Shown piece after piece: positions 12,614-24,422 of a stretch of 64,000 nt of DNA. Numbering within the stretch: position 1 is the stretch's first letter; every line of letters begins with the position of its first letter. The notes below the pieces were generated by a model that saw only the letters and a program-made list of their open reading frames with translations, had not been told where the DNA came from and did no database searches. Position numbers and translations under genes: made by a program. Source of the stretch: Alviniconcha marisindica. Its lineage: Eukaryota > Mollusca > Gastropoda > Provannidae. The stretch lies in assembly GCA_018857735.1 (NCBI GenBank), contig JABMCL010001376.1, positions 662,501 to 726,500 on the forward strand. The letters are read 5' to 3'.

Positions 12614-15600
12614 CTAGCTAAGGAATCGGGTGTGAATAGTGTGAAGTTGGTCAGGCTGGATGTTGATAGGAATGGTCTCCCCTTTTCCACCAGGACATGG
12701 AACTCTAATGCGACCAATTTGTAAACTCTCTCCACTCTTCTCAAAGAGCATCTGAAACAGAAACGAACAACCGTTCATCTAACAATTCCAGGAGATGACA
12801 CCATATTTCTCTCTCTCTAAAAAAAATCTCATTCCCTGATCTATATTTCAACTATTATGAGATGTACAGACCAGGAAGAACCTGTCCACACACGAGAACA
12901 ATCTGTAAAATGTTATGCATGGAATTGGAAGAACATGTCTACATACAAGAACAATCTGTAACGTGCACAGAAGTGGAAACACCTGTTCACACACAAGAAC
13001 AATCTGTAACATGTTACTCATGGAATTGGAAGAACCTGTCCACATACAAGAACAATCTGTAAAATGTAATGCATGGAATTGGAAAGACCTGTCCACATAC
13101 AAGAACAATCTGTAAAATATCATGCATGGAATTGGAAAGACCTGTCCCCATACAAGAACAATCTGTAAAATGTCATGCATGGAATTGTAAAGACCTGTCC
13201 ACATACAAGAACAATCTGTAAAATGTAATGCATGGAATTGGAAAGACCTGTCCACATACAAGAACAATCTGTAAAATGTCATGCATGGAATTGGAAAGAC
13301 CTGTCCCCATACAAGAACAATCTGTAAAATGTAATGCATGGAATTGGAAAGACCTGTCCATATACAAGAACAATCTGTAAAATGTCATGCATGGAACTGG
13401 AAAGACCTGTCCACATACAAGAACAATCTGTAAAATGTCATGCATGGAACTGGAAAGACCTGTCCATATACAAGAACAATCTGTAAAATGTCATGCATGG
13501 AACTGGAAAGACCTGTCCATATACAAGAACAATCCATAAAATATTATGCATGGAATTGAAAGAACCTGTCCACACAGAACAACAATCTGCTGTTCACTAA
13601 CTGTTCATGTTGCAAGCTCTGTACAAATTAGAATCTGCATGAAACAATGCCCATGTTGCCTTAACAAAGCAAGAAGCTAATCCCAATCCAAACGTCTTGA
13701 CAGAGACGTTAAGCCCATTCTTAACTGGGCGATTTGTTTGTTCGCCGAACATACTTCGGACACTTCGACGAACTATGATTCGTTTCTTAATTGAACTTTT
13801 AGTTCGCCGAATATGGTTCGGACAGTCCAAACTTTACTTCGTTCTCAATGGCTTGTAATGAGATGCAAGCTTCGGCCCGAACTTGCGGCAGACGCGCAGC
13901 AGACAGCATGACAAAAAATGTAGGCTAAAGTCAAGTCAATATACTTTAATCATCCCTCACTGGGTAATTCAACTAACTACTATCTCATTCTGGGTCTCCG
14001 AGACAAAGCTGTGCCTCCCACAAGTCAACAAATAAACAAATTCCCTCCGAAGCGAGTGAAGAACCTAGCGACACCGTCATCCATTTTGATTTTGAATTTT
14101 TCTTCATCCACAGGAGAGCTCTGCTCTCAGCCAACGAATGTTCCCAGAACATGTTGAGCGAAGCTTTTTGGACCCCGAATATAGCTTCGACGAATACTTC
14201 CAACTAGGTTCGCGAAGAAAAGTTCGCCCAATTAAGAACCAAATAGGTTCGCCGAATACTTCCAACTAGGTTTGCGAAGAAACATTCGCCCAATTAAGAA
14301 CGGGCTTTAGGGGCAAAAAAACATGGCATTCACTGCCAGTTCTTTCCCAATTCCTTCCAACAACTGCTTTCATCTGGGAGGCTGTATCACCACCTAGACA
14401 TTTTTGATGACAGAAAGTCCCAGGCTGAATGCTTGGCAAGACAGCTGAAGGGCTGAATACTCCCTGTAACTGCGTGAACCAAACACATTAAATAATTACC
14501 TACAAACGGATCTCAAGTTTGGTATTGCTCTGTTTCTACTATCATGTCTTTCAGTTCTCTCGTCAAGCATCAAGTGGTTTACCCCAAGATGGTTTTAATC
14601 AAGTTTCACACACACACACATACATGTTTTGTTACTGAACATGACAACCCCCACTTTTGATGAAGTGAAACACAGCGACAGAAAGGAACTCCTTCAAATA
14701 TAAATCTGAAACAGAACGAGGCCCTGAGTGCTCATGCAGAATCAACATGCAAAGGAGTTGATTAGCACTCCAAATACGTAACACAAGTACAACAAAGACC
14801 TGAGTCACATACCAGGTGAGAGTTACTGTAGGCGACTTGGGTCTTTGTTGTCGTACTTGTGTTACGTATTTTGAGTCTTTCACATATACTTGCCTTGGGT
14901 TTGCCCTGATATAACCGCAATGGTTGACTGGGCGTAAAACGCCAAGTTATTATTATTATTATACTTGCCTTGGCAAACTGAGGCGTTGGAAAGGTGGAGA
15001 AATCCGTGCGCACCTGTCCCCCAGTGCGATTAGCTGCCAGCAGCGTGGTCACCTGTACCTGCAGCTGGAAGGCAACAGCCAAGATTCATCATGGTTAGAA
15101 AGCAGACCACAACATTGTTCCCACAGAACCTGCGCTCCCCAGCCTCTAAAGAAAAAACTGACGGAGGGTGGGGGGATTCTCTCGTGACACAATTACAGCA
15201 AGACTATATTTACTGTTCAGGAAGCAACTGTAATCCTTATCATATAAATTGTGAACATGCAATCTTCATAATGCCAGAATCTGGTGGTTAAGAAAAAAGA
15301 AGAAGGGGGGAATTAAAAGAACTGCCCGTGAGGATGAGTGGCTTTACATGCGCAATCATCCATGCAGCCATATATATGTAATATATATACAAAATCTATG
15401 TAATGGGGATGGCAAACCAGAACCTGAAGTTTTAAAAAAGACACGATAAAAAAAAGAAGAAGAAAAGATCTACAGTACAGAGTACAATCGACAGCATCTA
15501 CCTCTGTTGCCTGTTTCTCCAGAGTGACCAGATCAGCAGCCCTGGTCAGCAGCTGTTGTGCTGGACTGCTACTATCTGTCACTGGGGCACTCCCTGCAAA

Positions 15601-16547
15601 AGTGAATCAATTGAGTACACTGACTAACACAGAGGAAAGAAATCAGCCTGGAACTGCTCCCATCACACAGATACATACATACACTATACAGTCTTCACAA
15701 AGACTGTGTTCTTGATGTTCATGTATGGAAAGCAAAAACTGTCCTAATGAGTGCACTGGATCAAACCTTTCTGCGAAATACCAACATTCGTTGTTTTCCT
15801 AAATGGAGTTGCGGTAGTTGTTTCTCTTCCATGTACGCTGCTGTCATAAAAATCATTCCAACTTCTATTCACACAAAAGTGCACACGCAAAAGGAAAAGA
15901 AGAATGCCCATGGCTTGTGCAAACACTCACCAGGTTTCCTCTTTGTGATGTCCACCACTTTCGGACAGGCGCTCAGCTTGTTGGCATCCTGCAAAGACAC
16001 CACAGGTGTATTTTCTTTTGTTGTTGATGAATTTCATTTCGTTCCAGCGCCGCTTTACATCCACAGAAACCGTAGGCTTATTAGGGACAGGGAGCCCAGG
16101 ATGACCACCTTCACTTTCACACAGCTCCCGAGTTCTGGGAGGGGACCATTCTTTTGCTGAGTGAAAACAGTGAACCTGATCCATTTGCCTCTCAGTTTTA
16201 AAAGGGTCTACACTGCACACGTACACAACTTTCTATTTTCGAAACTGAAAAGATACTGAGCCCACCGCCAGACTCTCTCCCTGATCGAAAGAAAACAAAT
16301 GGGATCTTTTTCTGAAATCAGTGAGTCTCTCTACACAACCCACCCCACACAGTGTTTTGCTGCAGGCAGGAAATGGCGTGAGGTTTCTAAAGGTTATGCA
16401 AGGCACTCCCCCTCATAACTGGAGGAGTCCAACGCACATACACATGCTTGCATGCACAAGCACAAACGGTACTGACAAAATTAATGACAGATGAAGATGA
16501 CTGCATTAACAGTTCTGGGGCAATGTGAAATCTTGCCATCTGCAAGT

Positions 16548-16583
<36 letters not shown>

Positions 16584-18284
16584 CAAATAAACAACTAGGA
16601 AAATGCACAACACACACAAGAAAAGCAAGATGAGTCCTGTTTTTTCTCTTCTCTCCTTAGTAATTTTTTTTTTAAAACAATGCATTCAAGAGCCTTTCTG
16701 TGTCAATATCAGCACCCTCATGTGATGTGCACCAGAAAATACTCACTGTCAACAGTTTTCCAGTCTTCCTGGCCAGCGTGGTGAGCTCCAGCTTTCCTGG
16801 CACAGAGTCGGGGAGTTCAGACAGACCAACGTGGCCGGTCTGGCTGCTCAGGCCCGTGGGTTTCAGTGGCAGTCGCAATGCTGGCAATGAGGACAAGTGG
16901 CGCTGCAAGGAATGCACATCCTTTTTGTCAATTTGACGAGGCAAATGTTGGCATGAGAGTGACGGATGCACCTGCTGTTGTTTGTTTTTTCTTCCCCTTT
17001 CGAGGGGAAATTCTTCAAGAAGAAGAGCGCACTGCTTTATTTAAGAACATGCATGCATGCATTGCATGCACACACACACCACAGAAGACAGACACACATG
17101 TATACTATCAATCACCAAATTAACTCATGGTGAAAACAAAGCAAACCCATGTAAACAATGGGGACTGTAAAATGGGGTCTGCAATTTCTTTTCGTTCATT
17201 GTGTTGAGGATGCAGCATCACCTTCTTCACTGCTCTGTTACACATGCAGCATATGTTCACAATCAGCAACTTATTCCTTAATAAAGGTGCACAGTGCACA
17301 GAACTATCCTTGGAGCATCATACGAAACCACTCACAATCTGCAGAACAGTTCTTACCTTCATCCTTTCTCCCTTAAGACGGATGTTTTCACGTTTGACAA
17401 ACAGCAGCGCCTCCTTCAGAGACTCCAACTGCAATAAAAAACATCAACAGTGAACATACTACAGCACTTTGAGCACAGTAGGATCAGCTACGAGTCAGCA
17501 CCCACATGGTGTGAAGAGAATGGTTCAAGACCGTTGGATTATACAAACTCGCTCCTTACAATGCACTCTTAAAAGTGCAGACTGTTACTGTGGCGAAACA
17601 AAACTAAAAACAACAAAGTTTCACTCGTGCAGAAGAGATTTTCAAAAAGAAGAAGAAAAAGGTACAATGCAATGTTCTTGCTTTAAAATGTCCCACTGCG
17701 TTAATATGTTGGAACATCAGTGATTTTGTCTGGAACTACTACAGTGTGGATGTATGTAATGTTATGAAGAAACAGCTGGGGTCACAGATCCCACCAGTGT
17801 CCTTGTCTTTGAAGGCAACTGTTGAAGCATGAACTGAGAACTGTTCATGCACAGGCTTTGCCTTGCCACAGGCCATCATGAGGAGCGGGGATAGCTATTT
17901 TTTTATGCTGTCTCTTATTTCAGTCTCTGAACCACCCCCATGTCACTGCTACTGCACATAAAAGAAACGGTCATCCTGCAAAAAGCGCAGTGTACACAGA
18001 ACCTGCACCAAGACAGCAGCAGTTTCACAGGGCACCAGCCATGTAACAACTGAACAGTGCTGTAAACACACCACTTCAGAGGACATTCAAAAATGCGCCA
18101 TTAAAAAGACTGCAGTTGCTCATTCAGAATCACATGCAGCAAGAGCGAAGTGAGCCTGCTGGAGAGCAGAGAAAAGTGCTGTATAAATGTGATTGACACA
18201 AAAAAAGGTGAAGCATGTGGGTGGATAATAGTAAAAATAATAAAAGTATTTTTAAAGTGCAAAATCCCTAGAGACTATTCTAAG

Positions 18285-18333
<49 letters not shown>

Positions 18334-18445
18334 GCACCCGCACACACCAAGCTTTGCGTGATACTGACTTGCTGGACAAACTGGGGGGAGTCTGTGAGGC
18401 TGGACGTGCTGCCAGTCATGCTGCCTGCTGGGCTTGGCGGCTGAC
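12614..18445 (-). CDS. DCTN1: DCTN1 exons 29-35: C-terminal region
   Basis: The exons are 18369-18445, 17357-17428, 16747-16902, 15931-15988, 15502-15593, 14969-15064 and 12614-12751. They encode about residues 1084-1312. Recognisable p150 blocks are [42 protein letters not shown] and a final exon running [13 protein letters not shown] to a C-terminal TRFLS. The acceptor of exon 31 could instead be 18 nt upstream (exon end 16920), which would add six residues; I preferred the site with the pyrimidine tract. Exon 34 ends at a GC donor (AAG|GCAAGT) that is duplicated 75 nt downstream, so its true 3' end is ambiguous. Confidence 0.9.
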
Positions 18446-19824
18446 CTGTCACAGAGAGCATCGCACACGTCACAGGCCACACTACTACTACTACTACTAC
18501 TGCTAGTACTAAACATTATTGAGAGCTGATTCCTACAAAGCACTGTTGTCTAACCAGGCGTAACACCTTCACTGCCATGATGCCACTAGAAAACAAAACA
18601 AAAAGTGCAAAATTTGAAACCTTTCAGCCTTTCTTCCTTTGTCGCACTGGCATGTAAAAGGATTTTCATCACAATGCATAGCATTGAAAGTAGATGTGTT
18701 ATAGGATCGGAAAATATACTCTTTGCAGGCACGTCTGCGCATCCTTCAGCCTTGAAATTTTACAAGCTGGGGCAGTGAAGGGGTTAAACTCACTGTGCTA
18801 ATAATGTTGGTGGAAAGGCCCGCTCTCTACCACCCCTTCCCCAAAGCTCAAGTACCATCAGATATCAGTCTGTGAGGGACGGAATGGTTTGAAATCCCCT
18901 AAAAGCTCCCTGCAGTAGATCATGATAAGTAGGATTTTGCTGGCTTTCATATGCAAAAGAAAGTCTTTCAGACTCTTGGCTGATGAAGAAGTTCCCATGT
19001 CTTTACCAGCCATGATTTAGTTTGATGTTAATTAGATTAGCATGAGCACCAGTACATGTACACCCTTTGCAGCAGAGCTCCACTTCAACAGTTTTACTGA
19101 CATTTTTTCTTCTTCCACAAACACAAACCAGCATCACAAAACCGATCAACAAAAAGCAGATAAGTATCCTACATCTCATTTTTTGCCGTTTAACTGTTAA
19201 GTGTAGTTTTGTAGCTTGAAAAAAGGGATTACCCCAACACTTTGCATGTTGCGTTTTGTCAAAATAAACAGCATTCTTTTTAACTGTTTCTGTGTTATAC
19301 TGACAGCACTGAATAAACTGACCACCGCTCCATAACCTCTGCATACCGTATTTGTGTCACTGCTAAATGCAGACTGCTTCACCTACACAGGTAAGACCTT
19401 GAAAAAGTGACTGCAAAGGGACAGTATGTTAAAAAAAAACAACAACAAATTCTTGGCAAAACACTTGGTGACAGTGCTGACCTCCATGTCCCGAGGACTG
19501 CCGAGTCAGCCCCTCCAGCAAGGTCTTCTTGGACAGCACCCTCAGCCGCTCCTTCAGCTCCGACTTCTCCTGCTCCAGGCTGTCAATCTCTCCCTGCAGC
19601 GTGTCGTACGTCTCCTCAAACTCTCTGCAACACAAAAGGCACACCATCATAAACAGCAACACTTTCACTTCCATGCACCCTCTGCCATCTCCTGACCTGA
19701 GGATGCACGTAGCTGCAACACCAATGCACTTTTCAACTCTTCTGACAACTTAAAGCCAAACTGAAAACCTTCCTCTTCTCACAGTATTTCCATCCTAACT
19801 AATATCAGTACCCAGTTTCTGCTA

Positions 19825-19863
<39 letters not shown>

Positions 19864-22800
19864 TGTGTGTTTGTAGTGCGTTTTTATTTTTATTTTTTAT
19901 ATAATACTTTATGTAAATTGTTTTGGTAGGACGATGTTCTACATGTGTATAGAATATCATATTTAGGTTAATATGTATCATGTGAGCGCTCAGGACGTTG
20001 ATGAGCGCATGAGAAATGTACATTATTATTATTATTATTAAATGCACTGTGGGGGAATTGGTAGTAGTGTGGGGGGGGGGGGGGACTTTTAATTTTTTTG
20101 ATGACTTAAATGCACTGTGGGGGATTGGTGGGGGTCTTTTAACTTTTCTGACAACTTAAATGTGCTGTGGGGGATTGGTGGTGGTAATGTGGGGGGGGGG
20201 GAGGGGGGGGGGTTGCTTTCAACTCTTTTGACAACTTCAGTGCACTGTAGGGGAAATGTGGTGGTGGAGGGGCTTTCAACTCTTCTGACAACTTAAATGC
20301 ACTGTGGGGGAGTGGTGGCGGCGATGGGGTAAAAGAAACGGAACTTTGCCCATACTTCTCCTTCTTCTTGAACTGCAGATTGGCTTCGTCCAGCTTGCGC
20401 TGTATCTTGTCCACACGCTCATCGGCATCCTTGTTGGCGTTCTCCAGCTTCTTCTCGATGAGCCCCACGCGCACCTGCTGCTCACTCAGCTCCTCTTGCT
20501 GAAAGACAACAGGCAAAGGTGCTACAGAAAGCCAGCTGACACAGAGCACAGTGACGACTCAAGCATGACTGTCAGAAAAATTCTAAATTGCATGCGGTTC
20601 AAGCATGACTGTCAGAACAAATTCTAAATCGCACACGGTTCAAGCATGACTGTCAGAAAAAATTCTAAATCACATGCAGTTCAAGCATGACTGTCAGAAC
20701 AAATTCAAAATCGCTGGCATCACACAGTTCACGAATCAGCAGAACAACATGGATTTACGTTTACATCTCTCTTTCTTATATCTGCCTGGCTTCAATCTAT
20801 TTTAGACTGTACTCTGCTGTGCCCATATATTAAGTTAGTAACTGGATTTCAATGTCCTGTCATCCACACAGGGTCACCTGAGGTCAGCCAAACTCAGGTC
20901 ATAAGCAAATGCACATTTAAAAACTTCTCATATAAAAACCTCTTGTCAAGTCAGTCCACAAAACCAATCACTTCACAACCATAAAACAAAATTATACAAA
21001 CCCACAAAAACATCAAACAGAAATTTTCGAAGAGTATCATAAAGCACCAGGACAAACCTAATACGTCTAATGCATGCTTTCATAAATATACAGAAATGCT
21101 GGTCCACTTCTCTGAATGGCTGTAGAAAACTGCAAAGCTTTACCTTGAGCTTGATCAATCTCTTGAACTCCTTGATCTCCTCGTCCTTCAGGTCAAGCTT
21201 GCTCCTCATCACCTCCACGTCTCCAAAATGGCTTCGCATCGCCTCAGCCCGCAGGCGGACAGGGGCCAGTGTCTGCATGACAAACAAGTCGCTGCTGATA
21301 TCAAAGCTTCTGACCACTTCCACTTCCATTTACCATAAAGCTAGTGGGGGTGGAGGCAGGGAGAAGCAGTGGGGGTGGGGGTGGGTCATATAGAGAAAAA
21401 AATTCCTGTTCAGAAGGATAAATATGTGAACATTTAACTGTACTTGGCTATGTCTGCATCCCAGCTCACAGCTTAAACTGTGGCAGCCAACGATGTGCTA
21501 CAGTGGTACAGTTGTGGCAGACTAGGTCTGATCTTCGTTCCTGCCACAAAAATCATCCACTGGAAGGCTTCTGTAGACAGAATCCTCTCGATTCCATTCA
21601 CTAAGCTGCCCAGCTGTAAAAGGTTGTCTGAAGATGGAATGCAGCTTTCTAAAAGGTTAACTGGCAGGGGGTACTTTACCCCCCTCCCCCCAACCATGAA
21701 GTTGTGTATTCACAACTCCAGATTCAAGTAGGCTAGTTAGGATGATGAAAAAGAAAAAAATAGCAACCCCCTCCCCTCCCCCTAAAAAAAAGCAGCAACA
21801 ACAACAACAACAAAGAAGTATATAAACAAAGAAACCCCAAAAAGAAATCCCCTTGTGTTTGGGCGACATTTTCAGCCCTTTCAAATGTAACTTCCCGGGA
21901 CCAAACTTCCCCAGGAAAATGAGAAAAGCATGGAGACACTTTAAAACTGTGGCTCAACTATTACTTGCCGCCCCCCACACCCCTCCTCCTTTTTTTCTCC
22001 ATTTTTCTTTTGTAATAATATTTGTTATTCAGTTTTTATGCATAAAAACAGATACACACAATTACAAAGCTAACGCGAACCAGTTAACTAACCTATGTAA
22101 TGTAACAGAGATGGAGAAGAGGAGGACCAGAACCACAGTGACAGACAAGCAGAAGAAAGAAGGGAAGACAACAACAACAAAAACACAGGGCCTGCCACTG
22201 CACCACAGCAGCTGTAGCTACAGCGTATGGAAGGAGAAGAAAGACGGTAAAAATGCGGCCCCACCTTCTTGTCATGGGTACCATCGAAGTCAAACTCTCC
22301 GTTCTCCATGGCGTTGGCCAGCTTGTTCATGGTCCCCACCACGGTGCCAAACGACAGTCTGCCAACACACAGCACCATTCAGTCAGAGTTACCGCCACAA
22401 CACCTGGGCGCATGCAAACGTGCATCAGCTGGGTGCTCATTACACTAAACAGCTGATGTGTGCTTGCACAAAACTAAGCAGGCAGCTGGTACATTTCACT
22501 ACACTAATGCACATAGTCATGACTACACAAGACTACCTGGGGTAATGGAAAAAACCCAAAGGCCCACATCAGAAGTATTTCACTATATTAGCATGCTCAT
22601 GACTACACAAGACTGCTTAGGGTAATGATAAAACAAAGGCCTGCATCAAAAGTATTACTGAACCAGTCACAGGTTATCCAAAGCAGCCCAGGGTGGCTCT
22701 TCACCAAACCTGTTATGTCACGAATGAAACTGATGGACCATATATCAGACCATCTAAGGTCTGAAGTGCTCTTTTAACGGGAAATGATCTGCAATGAAAT

Positions 22801-24200
22801 TATCTGAGACATCATTTTTAACCATGTTGAATGAGACAGACACCCTGTTGGCAGCCATCCTCAGATGCATCTTATTCAAAGGTAGATAAAGAAGCTAAAA
22901 TGGAGCTAAAACACTGACATGCTCGACCCCAGTGGCATGCTTGTGTAAAAGCTGGCGTCACCCCTGGCGTTCTGCTGGGTGCTACATCTAGCTAACAAGA
23001 CCTGTTGTTATCAGAGCCAGTTTGGCCAAGCAGTAAGGCAATAGGCTGCTAAGCGGAAGGACCTCAGTTCGAATCTGCTTCGGCTCTCCTTTCTCTTCAA
23101 AAGTTGTGGTCTGTGGACACTGTTTTGTGACTTTGTCCCCCACAATTACGAAACACTAAAATGGCTCTCGTTGCTGCCCACCTTAATGCAGAAGTCATTC
23201 TGGTGGTGAGTGTAGCGATAGGTATATGATCTACTTCTCCCCCCACCTCCATGCCCCTTCCCCCCCTTCTCCCCGTCCCTAATAAGCCTCATGGTTTCTG
23301 TGGACATTAAGCACCCTGTTTACTTAGTTGTTATCACTGTAGCATTCCCCAGCTGAACACTCTGGGGTCACCCGGTACGTGCAACTATACACTGACAAAT
23401 GCATTCTGTAAGGTGAGAGGATTGTGTGTGCGACTGTTATTTTTATTACCCCCCGCCCCCCCCCCCCCACACACCTGGGCAGCCACATGCTGTCTTTGGA
23501 GAAACCACTGAAACTGACTTACCTGAGGCAATCGTACGGTCCCGTGTCATCCTTGGCATACACCTTATTGATTGCTTCGTATGCCAGCTCTTCCATCTTC
23601 CTTGCCATCAATCCCTCCTTGTCTGTTGACAGAAATGCAAACCCAGCTCCATCAGGAATTGACTTCAACAACTGATTTGCTGCTATCAACAGTTACACTT
23701 AATTTTATTGAGGACAACTGCTAATAGGAATTAGCAGGTGTCCTCAATCAAATTAAGTGTAACAATTTTTACAATTTGGTTACAATGAGGACAACTGCTA
23801 TCAATGGTTACAATCAATTATTGACGACAATTGCTATCAACAGTTACAATCAATTGTATTGATGACAACTGCTATCAACAGTTACAATCAATTATATTGA
23901 GGCCAACTGCTATCAATGGTTACATTATACAATCAATTTTTACTGAGGACAACTGCTATCAACAGTTACAATCAATTGTATTGATGACAACTGCTATCAA
24001 CAGTTACAATCAATTCTATTGAGGCCAACTGCTATCAATGGTTACATTATACAATCAATTTTTACTGAGGACAACTGCTATCAACAGTTACAATCAATTT
24101 GACTGAAAATAGCCACAGGCAGCAGATCAAAACACCACTATGTAGCCTCTGAATGTAAGCCACATTCAAGAGAGAAAAACAGAGGAGAGAGAGAAAGAGA

Positions 24201-24293
<93 letters not shown>

Positions 24294-24350
24294 GCAGGTA
24301 GGTAAGTTGGTGTTTTTATGCCCAGTCAACCTGGACGGTTATATCAGGGC

Positions 24351-24422
<72 letters not shown>

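Noticed and set aside
12848..13445. Open frames of 90-163 codons on - in the last DCTN1 intron
   Set aside because: They arise from the 53-bp minisatellite having no stop in any of three frames; there is no start context, splice link or family.
12872..13590. Possible CRISPR-like array
   Set aside because: Units are head-to-tail copies with no unique spacers, and the DNA is animal nuclear.
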